This document shows positions 47,870-60,241 of a DNA stretch of 64,000 bases, one piece after another. The stretch is taken from contig CM041465.1 in the NCBI GenBank assembly GCA_023213395.1, forward strand, positions 152,093,741 through 152,157,740. The letters are read 5' to 3'. A program made the position numbers and the translations under genes. The notes below the pieces were generated by a model, which saw nothing but the letters and a program-made list of their open reading frames with translations, searched no databases and had not been told where the DNA came from. The DNA comes from Cycas panzhihuaensis. Taxonomy: Eukaryota; Cycadophyta. Each line of letters starts with the position of its first letter. Position 1 is the stretch's first letter.

Positions 47870-48405
47870 TCACCTTTCATGGATGAATTTAAGTCATCCC
47901 CAATGAGATGAGCACATAGCTCCCATTTGGTCAAGCCATGGATGCCCCAACAAAAGGTTGCAGTCAACGTCAATGTCGAGAACTACGATGTTAGTGAGGA
48001 CAGACTTGTCCTCAAGAGTGAGAGGGATGGACACCGATCCCAAGAGTGTCTTTTCACTACCATTATAGCCTTGACACTGCCATGGAACTAACTCCAGGGC
48101 TGATATGCTAAGGTCTTTCATGACATACAAGGGCATGGCATTGACAGAAGAACCATTATCCACAACGATTCTTTAGAGGGTACAGTCAGGAGTATCAATA
48201 GTTATAATGAAGAGGTAGTACCATTGGCATTCCTTTTCACTAGTTGGAGGAAGATCCTTGAGGTCGAAAGAGGTGACATGTTCACCACTTCGGGCGACAC
48301 CCAAGGCATGAACAGATACATCACCCAATCCCAAGGCTTCCAAGAGAAGTGTATGTTGTTCAGGGAAGCTCCTCAAGACATCCATTATGGATACCCCCAC
48401 GGCCA
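47870..48405 (-). pseudogene. Element C: aspartic protease
   Basis: VVDNGSSVNAMPLYVMKDL holds the catalytic DNGSS; then LGSVSIPLTLEDKS, NIVVLDIDVDCNLLLGHPWL and GAMCSSHWG. Upstream, 48406-48173 encodes the preceding MAVGVSIMDVLRSFPEQ stretch that also precedes the protease in B. Confidence 0.85.
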
Positions 48406-51018
48406 TGGTGTGAAGCTCGTCAACAACAGAGAAAGGCTTCTCCTTCGCGGTAGGTTATGGAAGATCTCTTTGAAAGTCGTAGCGACCGGGATGCACATGA
48501 ATAGTCTTAAGGAGCATGGGGACTTCCGAAAGAGGGACTTCCAGAAAGGAATTGAGGCAAGGTATGGAAGAAGAGGCATCATTCACCTCTTTAGCTGCTA
48601 GAGATTGGGTTAAGTCATATAACAGGGTGGTCTCGAGCATCGAAATTACTCTCTTTCCCTTGTTTTAAGATTGAGAGGGTGAAGGAGTATGATGGTCAAG
48701 TGAGTTAGAAGAAAAGGATGAGTTCCTTATACCCTTCCCTTTGGCTTGCAAAGGGAGAGGGTTTAGGGACCTCCCTCTATTTTGACTACCCTTTTATACG
48801 ATTATGTTGCCCACGTTTAGGGAAGGGATCCTTGTGGACGGGTTGGTCTAGGTTTAGCTTAGACGCCCGTTTAGGAGAAGAATCACATTATGGGGCAACT
48901 CTAGGGTGTTGGGCCCAGCATTGTGAATCTTCATAGAAACATTCCCCATGGATGGAACACCATCTCTTCTCTAGGGATGAATCAGGCTTCCTCGTTTAAG
49001 AAGATTGGGTGCTACCACCCTTAGGGGGAATGGCTTGAGAGGCTCAGTGAGCTAGTTTATGAGAGGTGGGGGATGAAGGGGCTTGGAGTTTGAGCTCCTT
49101 CATGGTATGTTTAAATGAACCTATAGTAGAAGTAAAAGGATCCAAGGTCTTCTCTATTAGATGGGAAGAAGGTGTCACAGGCTGTTGGACTTTAGTCTTA
49201 CGGGGTGGTGGAGGTGCCTCACATCATTGTAAGGGCTTGAGGGGCTTCTTGAGACCCACTTGGATCTCAATGGCCTCAAGCGCCAAGCACTTATCTATGG
49301 CAGAATCACACATCCTTGCCCTCATTTTAAGGACTTCAATATAGACTTTTGAGTGAGGAGCATTAACAAAAAGGTCCCTCTTCATCTCCTCAGGTAGAGT
49401 TACCTTTGTAGAGTGAAGAAGGTCATGAAAGCATCTCACAAAGTCACAATTCATCTCATTGTGACCTTCTTTAAGAGACAAGAGGGCTTTCATTCTACTC
49501 TTAAAAGGATGGGATACATCAAAACAGTTGATGAATTCATCCACGAGTTGTTGGAATGAAAAGATAGAATGTGTTGGTAGGCAATGGAACCACTTAAGGG
49601 CATCGCCTTAAAGGGATTGTGGGAAGAGTTTTATAAGGATATGGTCATAAGCCCAATAATTGATGCATGCCATGCCATAGAAAAGATATGGACATGCTCC
49701 ATTGGGTCTTGCAATGAGGTTCCATCAAATTTGGGAACCTTAGGAGGGTGAGGTAGTAAGTTGGTCCTTAATGCCTCAATAGATAGGGGTGTCGATCTAT
49801 AGTCCATAAAGGGGCATGCCCTTGACTAAACCATAGGATCAATAAGAGATGGAAGAGGAGGTGGATACAGTTACCCAAGTCCTCCTTAGGGAAGTTGGTT
49901 CTAAAGGGGATATTGGCCTCCTCCCATTTGGTGAGAAGACACTAGTCTCGCATTCGAAGAAACATGCAGAGGAGCAAATGGGGGTGAGGGACCCATACAT
50001 CCTTGAGAGAATGCCCCTTGTTGGAAAGGAGCCTAAGAGAAGGTGCATTGGGAGGGAGATTGCCCTCTTTGCAAAGGCGCAACATGAGGTGTGACATAGG
50101 AGGACGGAAAGAAGGGCTATAAGACTGAGTTTTACCCATATGGGCCACCTATAGGTGGTGCGACCCTATACAAGTGCAAAGGGTCCACCCCATAAGCTAG
50201 AAGGGAGTTTTCCTTGGTGTGCCCTAACAGTTGAGAGGTGTAGCCTGGAGGCACGTAAAAGGAAGAATCTCTAGGCTGAATTTGAGAGTGTGTGAGGGCG
50301 TATACCACATGGCTATAAGTAGGGGTGTATACAAGTCCCCTAGATCTAATAGGCAGTGGATAAACTATAGTCACCAGAGGGGTAGTTGTTTGACTAGAAG
50401 GAGGTATGCTTAACGCAAGTTGGGAAGAGGATATACCTTGGGTGGCCCTCAAGGAATATGGACTATGAGGAGAGGAAGACAAGACAAAAGACAAGCTCAT
50501 CGTAGATAGAGGAATTAAACAGAATAGATGAGGTAAGGTGGATGTAGAGGAAGGAGGCACAATGCTTCGCAAGATGCTCTCAAACCACTTGAGATATGGT
50601 TGGAGGCGAGCGGCTTAGAAGCATTGGCTAAGGGCTTCGACAACATCCACATGAGGAGTATCCACTTGATCATAAGAGGTAGAAGGAACCTCATATGAGA
50701 CAAACCCCATGGGGTGATCCTCATAAGAATCACCACCAGGCTGGTAGAACTCTAAAGGAGAAGAGACCTCTACTTCATGAGTGGAGAGGTGGTGAACTTG
50801 TGGGTGTTCTTAGTCACTCGAATAAAAGATAAGGTCCTCACCCTCTTGGGTAGGCCCCTGGAAAGAGGTAGAAGGCTCATGTAATTTGGATACATAGGCA
50901 TAATATGCCTAATCTAAAGGGAATCCCTCCATAATCAAACCAGAATTCAATGAAGGAATGGATTGATAAGATGGGTCTTCCAACAAAGGAGGGAGGCCTC
51001 GCAAGCGACGTGAGAATC
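48406..51018 (-). pseudogene. Element C: gag
   Basis: Aligned with B and D: start region RRLRGLPPLLEDPSYQS near 51010 (its ATG context is damaged), Pro/Ser-rich part with FYVPPGYTSQLLGHTKEN (50570-50132), capsid-like part DEFINCFDVSHPFKSRMK, MKRDLFVNAP, CLALEAIEIQVGLKKP (49544-49224), and a zinc-knuckle-like RWCSIHGECFYEDSQC near 48950. Many stops and shifts. Confidence 0.8.
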
Positions 51019-51154
51019 ATTGTATATAAGTTCCACTTTTAGGTTGGAAGAAGGAGCAAGAGGTATAATGGGGTGTGAGCATTGGGGGCTATCCAACAAA
51101 CTGAAGAGAGCTACCAAGAAGGTAGTAGAACCAATAGGAAGGGAGAGAGAATTA

Positions 51155-51188
51155 ATCCCTTATTGGCGGTCCCCAATATGGTCGCTAG
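51155..51188 (-). other. Element C: conserved block after 5' LTR
   Basis: On the minus strand ctagcgaccatattgggg and gaccgccaataaggg follow the LTR, matching B and D. Candidate primer site tggggaccgcc; tRNA not assigned. Confidence 0.5.
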
Positions 51189-54100
51189 TAGAATTGTACC
51201 TCTAGTGGGGATAACCACACTTGGTTAAGATCAAGACAACCAATGAAGAGGTCTTAAATAAAATATCAGTTTGGCAAGTGAAGGAGATCACCCACAAGGG
51301 CATCCATATGTCAGAATGTAGGTTCAAAACCTACAAATGGCACATAAACTCCCTTCGACATAACTCCACTTTGGTTGGGGGGTGAAGGAGATGAGGGATA
51401 TCCTTGGGTTTTTGAGTAACCTCGAAAGATGGGCCCTCTTACCCTTGGATGGCTGAGGGAGGGAGGAGAAGATAAGTGAGGGAATAGCTCCTTACGTAGA
51501 ATAGGGGGCGAAATAGAAGTGGGCCAAGGCAAGTAGCAAAGTTGATGCACACTTGTAGCGGAATGGTGAGATGACCAATCTATGAGTGCGGGACCAACCT
51601 ACAGGATGCGCTAAGGTTGCCTAGCTATGACAAGGATCAAAAAAGGGGAGTGGCCTTAAAGGGGGATTGTCCTTAGGGCACTATTCTTGAGATGACCTTA
51701 AGGACACGAAATGATAGTGAAGAGAGTCTCGACTATTTTGCATGTGAGTGGCTATGCAATGTGGGTGATGGTGAGGTTGGGAATATGGTGTTGTATTCTT
51801 GTACAAAAGAGGGGTTCTTTTTAGGAAGAAGGAAAGGAACAATTATGAACAAGAATAAAACACTCATTTCCTCACTCATGTATGTCCTCACTCTCCTTAA
51901 TTTTTAAATGCAAAAAGGGTAAGGAACTAGCAAAGTAATCATAAGTGATGCAAGGTGTATGCAAGAGATGCAAGCCTAAGAAGAACGTGTAATAAATAAG
52001 TATGCAACAGGTGTGGTTCCTATTGAGTGCACCTTTTAAATAGGCAAGCAAACTAAATGTGTGCAAGTAATATATGCAAGTTCTCTTTCTTTTCCCTTTT
52101 CCTTCATATGTAATGCATGTGGATGAACAAAACAAAGCAAGAGAAGCAGGACAGAAAGGGAGTAAGGGGCGTATCTAGAAAACCATACAATTGGATAAGC
52201 ACTATCCCTTTTGTCATGCTCACCTTCCTCTTACTATTCCCAAGTGCAGATAGCGTGATGTGGTGATGCTGGTGAATGAGGGTATAGGGGCTTCCTTACC
52301 TTCCCCAAATTAAAAGGAAAATAGAAAGGGAAAAAGAGAAAGTTATGCAAAAGACTCAAGTGAAATACCAAGAAGGACGTACCTGGGTGGAAGCATCTTT
52401 CTCCTTCTCCACGCATGGCAAAAGGGGAACCTATAACCAAGTAATGTTTGCCCTTCCCATGGGGCTTCTAGGACATAAGATGTATATGTATATGCTATAT
52501 ATAAAATAATACCATGCAAGTTATCTTAATCAAAAGAAACATTTATAGTTAAAACCAACTTTCAATTTCCTTTTATGCAAAAAAGACAAGAAGGAGGACA
52601 GGCAGTTAGCCTCAGAATGGCTAATCCTCTAAGATTACAACTCTTCATGCTTCCCAAGCACAAATACAATAGGCAAATATGGTATAACAAAAGCTTGATG
52701 TATGAGTGACAAGTTACGACAAAGTTGTGAATGTTGTCAATGTTATAAAAGTTACAAAGTGCAACTTTTGTAACCTTTGACTAACCTAACACTAAATGAT
52801 AGGTAGGGTTTGATTCGAGGCTATGATTCTTACTTATGTAAGGTCTACAAAGCTAAGAGCAAGCATAGCAATAAGTTACAAATGCTACTGCCAGTGGTGA
52901 ACCCCTCTTTTAGAAGCCCTTTGGAAACCCAAGGGAAGCACGTAGGAGAAAGAGGAAGGGGGAGAAGGGGGTTGCTCTTGAGGAGAAGGGTCACTAGGTA
53001 CGAAACCTACCTTTACTCCTTTCACTCTCCCTTTATGACCTCTTCCTCACTGCCTCCTTAAAGAAGCCAAAGAAGAGCTGGAAGGAATTATAAGTAGATA
53101 AGAAAAGGAGGGTTTGTCTCTTATGTCTAGCAATAAAACTAGAAGAAATGGGTGTTGTGCAAGATATTCAAACCACTTTTCAATAATTTGAAGGAAATGA
53201 AATAAGGTAAAGGGTAAGGAATACTTGCTGTAGGTAGATCAAGAGAAAATCTACCTGAGAAAATAGGAAGAAGGCTAGCCCTGTAGGGTTTACAGGTGAA
53301 ACCCTATGGAGGCCTTAATTTGAAGATGAGACTGGACTAAAGAGGGATATTTGTGCTTGGTGGCAAGCTTGTAGTGTTACCTTCCTTGGGGAAGCCTCAT
53401 TGTAGGCCTATTGTTGCAGATCTGGAGCTGTAGAGGGTTGATCTCAGGCTAGAAGGTTAGTGTATCAACTCTTTATAGGGTGTTTCTATAGGGAGCTATG
53501 AGGAATGAGTGAAAGAGAGAGTTTTTTTTAAAGAGGAAGAGGAAGAAATGAGGGCATTTTTGGGTTTTTAAATCGAACCCTAGCTCAATTGAGCAGTTAG
53601 AGTTTGGATTGGGCTAGGAATATGTCTCTGCCATATGGAAATTTCACAATAAATATGAAATTAGTTATGGCAGAATTTTAAAAAATAAAATATGACAATT
53701 GCCCTGTGGTAAACTTTGTGGTACCATAAAGTTTGCAGCGGTACCATGATCTTTATCACGGTGTAGCAGAGAAATAACAAAAGGAAGTTTGGAAGCTCAG
53801 GAAAAGGGGACGCTTCAAGCCTTAGAGGGCATGACACTCTATCTAGGTGGTAGAAGGCAGTCATAGGACCTAAGAGACTTATGCTAGGTGAAGTACCAAG
53901 GCCAAGAAACTCCCAAAAGGTTAATAAACCAGTAAAAGACACTAATCATGCCTAAGTGAGGTGTTAGGGAAGAAGGTATGTGAACGGAGATATGATCAGG
54001 CTATGAAAGCCAATTGGTGCTTGGGGATAATACAGAGATGTGGAGGAGGGTTGTGGAGTGCCATGGGATACATATCCCTAGATTGTCATAGGTTGAAATG

Positions 54101-54282
54101 GTACAATATAACATGGTCAAGCAACAGATGCATAATGATCACTCAATGAACCAAGTAGTCATGTAATGTAAATAAAATGCTTCAATCCACTTCTAGTAAA
54201 ACTGATGAAGGTGAGGGATAGAAGTGTACCCATACTTACCTGAGTCGACTCGTCTATGTCCATTCCCAGTAGCTGAGAAACA
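51189..54282 (-). repeat. Element C: 5' LTR
   Basis: 3094 bases. On the minus strand it starts tgtttctcagctactggg at 54282 and ends caattcta at 51189. The right flank catgg (54283-54287) repeats the left flank at 35765, giving an exact target duplication for C. Confidence 0.93.
53711..53734. repeat. Palindrome in C 5' LTR
   Basis: Arms aaactttgtggt and accataaagttt pair with one G-U type mismatch around ggtacc. The sequence differs from the 38295 copy, yet pairing is kept. Confidence 0.88.
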
Positions 54283-55160
54283 CATGGCATGCCCAAATGT
54301 ATAGTCAGTGATCGAGACACCAAGTTTACCAACAACTTCTGGACAAGACTCTTCCATCTACTTGGTACTAAATTGACAATGAGCTCATCCTACCATCCAT
54401 AAACAGATGGTCAAATTGAGGTGGTTAATAAGTGTCTTGAAGGATACCTTCATTGTTATGCTTTAGATAAGCAAGGGTAGTGGTATCATTGGCTTCTTTA
54501 GTAGAATGGTGGTATAATACAACCTATCATGCATCAGTAGGAATGACTCTATTCTAAGCATTATATGGCTATGAACCAGCCACACTTAAGAACTATGCCA
54601 TAATCAGTTCTAAGGTTCAAGCAGTCAAGGACCATATCCAATAAGCAATATAGATTCTTAAGCTACTCAAGGAAAATTTAAACCTTACACAAAATCATAT
54701 GAAACAACAGGCAGATAAAGGGCGAAGTGAATGAGCATTTTAATTAGGTGATTGGGTATACTTATGGTTGCAACCATATAAGTATGCATCTCTCAAATGG
54801 GACGAGTAACATAAATTACAACCTTGATTTTATGGGCTTTACAAAATTCTCAAGACTATTGGTGAAGTTGCATATGCCTTGGACTTACCATCACTATCAA
54901 GGATCCATAATGTCTTTTATGTTTCATGTCTCAAGAGGGTAATTGGGCAACAAGTACAAGTTCAAAATGAATTGACTATCTTAAATGAGGAGGGGCAACT
55001 TTAACTCATTCTAGAATGTATCGTCGACTGAAGAATTTGACATCTATGATCCTGATAAATCATTGAGTATCTCATCAAATGGAAACAACTTCTATAAGAA
55101 GATAGAACCTGGGAGAATGAGCAATTTATCCTAAAGCACCCTGAGATCACCAAGTTTTAA
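54283..55160 (+). pseudogene. Element E: integrase end and chromodomain
   Basis: Integrase resumes with [15 protein letters not shown] (second catalytic Asp) and SSYHP, TDGQIEVVNKCLEGYL (Glu). The C-terminal part shows KILKTIGEVAYALDLPS and VFYVSCLKRVIG. Near 55075-55130 the segment EYLIKWKQLL and EDRTWENEQFI is a chromodomain, which marks E as a chromovirus. In this group the domain reads histone marks and steers insertion. Stops and shifts abound. Confidence 0.85.
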
Positions 55161-55184
55161 GGGCAAAGATTTTTTAAGGGGGGA

Positions 55185-55197
55185 CTTTGTTAAGGAT
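55185..55197 (+). other. Element E: polypurine tract
   Basis: A purine-rich run containing aaggggggac precedes the 3' LTR. Confidence 0.75.
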
Positions 55198-55569
55198 CCA
55201 ACCTCCAACTTACCTTATCTTATATTCTCTTATATCTTCTACTTCTTCTCTCTCTTATATCATTTATTTCTTCTAGTTCTTCCATTTTCTTAATATCCCA
55301 CATACATAAGTAGAAGGTTGTGTAGTGGTCATTGAGTACTATATATATTCATGTCATATCTGACATGCGTAAGGAGGAGGTTGTGTAGTGAGCATAGAGC
55401 CATATATATATTTGTGTAATCTTTAGAGTATGGTATCTTAAATGTCATTGCTATTACATGTAATTAGGAGGTTACCCCCTTGAAGAGTATTGCAATATAA
55501 GTGCTCCTTTTGGAGTTATTTACTTATTATATTGGTATGTAATTATCATTAAGGAGTGGTATCCTAATA
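55198..55569 (+). repeat. Element E: 3' LTR
   Basis: 372 bases from tgttaaggatccaa to ctaata; aligns with the 5' LTR at 10371-10756. Followed by aagga, the right target duplication, and then by element A's RNase H. Confidence 0.9.
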
Positions 55570-56692
55570 AAGGAGTACAAAATAAAAGGACAATTGAAGA
55601 GGGAAGGAACCAACATAGGAGCAGTTCTAAGAGCCCACTTGAGCTCTTGGAATACCTCTTGGGCCTTAGGAGACTAGATGATTAGAGCTCTCTTCTTTAG
55701 CAAGTTAGTCAAAGGTTTAGCATTTGTTACAAAAATTTCCAAGAAACATCTCAAAATTCCTAACCTCCCCAAGAACAACTTGATTTGTCATTGGGTTCTT
55801 GGGGATGGCATCTTAGCAATGGCCTTAACCTTGTCAGGGTCTATTTAGATTCCTTCCTTAGAGATAAGGAAACCTAAGAGCTTGTTAGTTATTACTGCAA
55901 AAATATATTTAAGTAGGTTTAAGCCGATATGATACTTATGACACCTTGCGAAGATGGCTCTAAGGTCTACAGGATGATTGGCCCTCTTACAAGAGAGGCC
56001 CATCATATCATCCATAAAAACTTCAAGAGTTTTATTTATAAGGTTATGAAAAATAAATTCCATCACCCTTTGGTAAGTGACACCTACATTCTTTAATCCA
56101 AAGGGTATGTCCTTATAGGAAAAGGTCCCCCTTAGGGTAGTGAACATTGTCTTGTGATGATCTTTAGGGGATATTTAGATCTGGTTATATTTGGAGAAAC
56201 CATCCATTAAGGGCATGACTTCAAAGCTAACAGTTTAATCAATGATTTGATCGATAAATGAGAGAAGGAAGTTGTCCTTAGGATAAGCATTGTTGATATC
56301 CCAGAAGTTAACACAAATCCTAATTATTCTATTCTTTTTAGTGAGAGGTATGATGTTGGAGACCCACTTAGGATAATCTATGGAAGTGATAAGTCCTACG
56401 TCTAGTAGCTTTTCCACTTTTATTTTAATAATAGCTAATAGTTTAAGATGTAAAGGGCATTATTTTTGTTACACAGGGCAAGCACTTGAAATGGTAGTGA
56501 GGTTATAGGTTATAATGACAAGACCTATACCCTTCATATTTGAGTAATCCCATGCAAAAATATTTTTGAATTCTTGGAACCATAGGGTGTATTCCTTTAT
56601 CTCTTGGGAAAAGCACTTTACCCTAATCTTAATGACCTTACTAGGGACAAGGACAATGTCCTTAGTTACCCCCGTGCACATGGCATTCAATT
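55570..56692 (-). pseudogene. Element A: RNase H start and reverse transcriptase
   Basis: The part of A cut off by element E. On the minus strand from 56692: NAMCTGVTKDIVLVPSK, IFAWDYSNMKGIG, LLDVGLITSIDYPKWVSN, IRICVNFWDINNAYPKD, IPFGLKNVGVTYQRVMEF, the catalytic EVFMDDMMGLS near 56010, and KYIFAVITNKLLGFLISKE. Near 55570-55700 the RT-RNase H connection follows. Everything upstream in A (protease, gag, 5' LTR) is absent; at 56692 sequence changes abruptly to copia J. Confidence 0.88.
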
Positions 56693-57860
56693 GGTCAATC
56701 TACCAAATGGATGTGAAGAGTAGTTTCCTTAATGAAGTGCTTACAGAAGAGGTTTTCTTGAAGCAACCTCTTGACTATGTTGTTCCAGGCAGAGAATACT
56801 TAGTTTATAAGTTCAAGAAAGCTTTGTATAGACTAAAGTAAGCACCACATGTCTAGTATGCAAGGATTGATGCCTTCCTCTCTCTGTATAAATTCTATCA
56901 TTTACCCTCTGACCCAAACTTGTATATTCAGGATCGAGAAAACTTAATCACCATCATTATTTTATGTGGATGATCTAGTAGTCATAGGAAATGATAGTAA
57001 AGGCATAGCTTGGCTATACTCATAACTAAAAAGTAACTTTAAGATGATAGATCTTAGGTTACTCCATTATTTCCTTGGAATTAAAGTTTAGTAAGAACCA
57101 AACCACATCTTCCTATCTCAATCAAAATATACCAATGAACTCTTATAAAGATTTTAGATGATAGATTATAAGTCAATACCAACTCCCATAGAAACATGAA
57201 CTAAGTTAAACTTGGACAAATAAGGTAAACCTTTTGATCCCACTTTATACTAACAATTAGTTGGGAGTCTCATGTACCTTACCCACACTTGACTGGATAT
57301 CTATTATGCAGTCAAGATCTATTCCAGGTATATGTTAAAGCCTAAAGCATCCCACTAGAAAGCTACAACCATGATTCTCAAATACATTTGTGGCACACAT
57401 CAGTTTGCACTTGACTATAGCCAAACTAAGTCTCTTATACTCAGAGGACATACAGATGTTAACTGGGTAAATTACCAAGACACTCACCATTCAACTTTAG
57501 GATGTTATTTTGATTAGTTACAATCTCTTAAAGATATAAGAAGTAGCCAAATGTTACCCTTTCCTCCACTAAAGTTAAATACAAAGTAGTTATTCATAAC
57601 ACTATGGAGTTAATTTAGCTCAAAAGGATTCTCACCAAGTTTGGACTTCAACAAACTGCACCTCTTTATTGAAGATGATAAGTAATCTAGTCTTCCATGC
57701 TAGAACCAAGTATATTGAGGTCTACCATCACTTCATCCTTGAGCATGTCTAAAACAAAGAAGTAAATCTCGTTTACCAATCAATTGAGGACCAATTATAG
57801 ATATCTTCACCAAAGCACTTGGCAAACCAAAGTTTGAACTATTTTAACTTATATACATGT
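56693..57860 (+). pseudogene. Element J: Ty1/copia RT and RNase H fragment
   Basis: Begins in mid-RT: NWSIYQMDVKSSFLNEVL, then FLKQPLDYVVPGREYLVYK, the catalytic YVDDLVVIGND near 56960, and LHYFLGIKV. Then QLVGSLMYLTHT and RNase H remnants (GHTDVNWVN, STLGCYFD) to IFTKALGKPKFEL near 57830. Gag, protease and integrase are missing. Broken by many stops and shifts. Confidence 0.85.
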
Positions 57861-57905
57861 ACTATAAGCAACCCCTATTTGTAATTTAATTATAATTTGT
57901 AAATA

Positions 57906-58089
57906 TGTTAGGTCTAACATTTGTGTTAATAAGTCAACTTATAATATTAATGTAAACATTGGTGGTACGTTTATAAATTAAGCCCCACTCACCTCATTTA
58001 TATATTGGTTCATTATAAATGTGGAAGTTCTACCAGATTTAACCCTCGTGGTGTAACAATTTTGTTAATGAATATTTGTCTCTTTCACA
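57906..58089 (+). repeat. Possible LTR of element J
   Basis: Starts tgttaggtctaaca shortly after the RNase H end, and a stretch ending ttgtctctttca is a plausible LTR end. No second copy exists in the window, so the limits are a guess. Confidence 0.3.
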
Positions 58090-58194
58090 TCCTTATTTGT
58101 GCTTGATTATTTTAATATTTCAATAGTTTGCAATGGTTTATTGATGATTACATGTAGATTTTAGATCCTATAGCTATTTTCTCATAACTATACA

Positions 58195-58580
58195 TATAGA
58201 CCTCTCTCAAGTAGTAAGGGAAATATAAGCTTTCACCTAGATTCTATGGTCCATAAAAAATCTGGTAAAGAATTAGAGAATTAGCTTATGCCCTTGACTT
58301 ACCTCAAGGTAGGAAGATTTATAACATCTTTTATATATCTAACCTTAAGAAAAAGATGGGGTACTACATTGGGGTGATAATTAAATTACTAATAATAGAT
58401 AAAGAGGGAAAACTAATATTAGAATTTGAAGGAATAACATATATTCACTAGCATAAGCTTAGCTCAGAGAATATTACATAGTATCTAGTTAAATGGAAGG
58501 GACTATGACAACCTAAGAGATTGAACAATTCATTTAAAGTTACCCATCATTACGAACACTTTATAGGCAAAGAAAATTTT
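58195..58580 (+). pseudogene. Element G: chromovirus integrase tail and chromodomain
   Basis: KLSPRFYGP, RIRELAYALDLPQGRKIYN and YISNLKKKMG form the integrase C-terminal end. EGKLILEFEGI and ITQYLVKWKGL-like IT-stop-YLVKWKGL form the chromodomain core, followed by HHYEHF. It is separate from element E (different wording at each motif). Confidence 0.75.
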
Positions 58581-58598
58581 TAGAAGGAAGGAATTTAT

Positions 58599-59590
58599 TG
58601 TGACCTAAAATAATTATTCAGGTTAGGTGTAAATTTGATAAATTATTAGAAGTCAATTTCTTTTATTATTAGGGAGAAAAAATCTTATTATTATTATCGA
58701 AAGTTAAGTTTTTATTAAGAAGTCAATATTTTTTAAAAGTGGTTAATGCTAATATCTATAGATAGAGAATTATCATTTATTTGTAAACTATCTTTTGTGA
58801 GTTAATTGACTTAGGGTCTTTTAACCATTTGGCTCTTAAGAGGTTTTTTTCAGCTTTTATTTCAATTTTCTTATATTATAGAAGTAGATCCTCTTTAAGA
58901 TTATTAGATAATGTGATAATAATATTTTAGACATAAACATTTTGATAAGTTGGTAGCATAATTCAACCCTACCCCCCCCCCCCTCAAACTTCCATGGGGG
59001 GATCCAAGGGAAGCAAAAGCCCCCCTTGGCTGGGGGGAATAGGGAGAGTTGGAATCTAGCCCCCCTCCCCCCCCCCCCCGCAAAGAGAGGGTTTTAGGGT
59101 GGCAGCCCCTGACCCAAAAAGCTAGTACTATAAAACATACTAAATTATAAAGAAAATAAGATTCATTCATTCAAAATACCTTAGACTTGATGATCAAGAT
59201 TTATACCTTGTATGACTCTCTCATATAGTCTAATTTAGGGTCTTTTTTTATGATGTTGATGGAATTTGATATATTGGATGTATTATGAGAAGTAGGGTAT
59301 CTGGTTTTTATTACTATGAATATTCTACTACAAAGTATGTATATTTATCTATTCTTGAATAATAAAGATCGATACCTTTCCTATGTGAATATTTCCCTAG
59401 TACATTACTAGGGTTTTACCACATTATATCTAGTGTATATGTGATACTTTAGATTTTTGATTTATTTATTATATTACCTTTGGTTTAAGAACTTACATGT
59501 TAAATTTTAGTTTCAATTCTTATAACCAGTTGCAAAATAATTTAGATCTTCGTGACAATTTCTAGTTATTGGGACCTAGTTTTCTTAACA
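58599..59590. other. LTR-like and low-complexity region
   Basis: At 58599, tgtgacc after a purine-rich stretch (tagaaggaagg) suits the 3' LTR start of element G. At 59590, ttcttaaca before a primer site suits the 5' LTR end of element I. The border between them cannot be placed. C- and G-rich blocks lie at 58972-59100. Confidence 0.4.
58972..59079. repeat. C-rich blocks with G-runs
   Basis: A run of 12 C at 58972-58983 and of 13 C at 59067-59079 flank several runs of five to six G or C. The two strands could pair with each other or form quadruplex-like structures; sequencing error in the run lengths is possible. Confidence 0.8.
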
Positions 59591-59592
59591 AG

Positions 59593-59605
59593 TGGTATCA
59601 AAACC
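59593..59605 (+). other. Element I: primer binding site
   Basis: tggtatcaaaacc resembles the initiator-methionine-tRNA site tggtatcagagcc and stands two bases after a plausible LTR end. Confidence 0.7.
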
Positions 59606-59639
59606 ACTTTTATTTTTGGTGTGGACTTTTCTATACCAA

Positions 59640-60241
59640 ATGGAGAAACTGGTGAATGCAAAGTTTGAGGTAAAGAAATTTAATAGCAAGAATAACTTTG
59701 AGTTATGGAAGCTAAAAGCGTATGATGTTCTGGTACAACAAGGATTGTATAGAGCTTTTGCAAGTAAATCGAAGAAACTCACAAGGATGGACAATGATGA
59801 ATGGGATGATCTAGACAAAAGAGTTCTTAGTACAATACGATTGTGCTTGGTAGATGAAGTTTTTTTTAACATTATAGATGAGTAGATAGTAGAAGGATTA
59901 TAGACCCAACTAGAAGTCTTGTATATGACTAAATTAGTGGTGAATCAGATCTACTTAAAAAGAAAATAGTACTCATTACAAATGAAAGAAGGTATAAAAA
60001 TTCTTGATCATTTAAATATTTTTGATACTCTTATTTATTAATTGGCTAGTATCGATATCATAATTGAGAATGAGGATAAGGATGTTACCTTATTATGTTC
60101 ATTACTAGAATCTTAAGATAATATTGTTACCTCAATTAGTTTTAGTACTACACATAAATTAAACTATGATTCTATTGTGAGTTCTTTACTGATAAAAGAG
60201 GTGAGGAGGAAGTCTAGTCTTAAAACCTCCACACTAGAAGC
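59640..60241 (+). pseudogene. Element I: Ty1/copia gag (first part)
   Basis: MEKLVNAKFEVKKFNSKNNF starts an open frame of 81 codons with LWKLKAYDVLVQQGLYRAF and EWDDLDKRVLSTIRLCL, a copia-type gag. Past stops it continues with MKEGIKILDHLNIFDTL, EDKDVTLLCSLLES and SIVSSLLIKEVRRKSS. It is cut at 60241 by the LTR of element D. The five bases gaagc at 60237-60241 should recur at D's far end. Confidence 0.8.

Noticed and set aside
51311-53942. Short minus-strand frames in the C LTRs
   Set aside because: Also LTR sequence; the paired copy at 35770-38864 breaks most of them.
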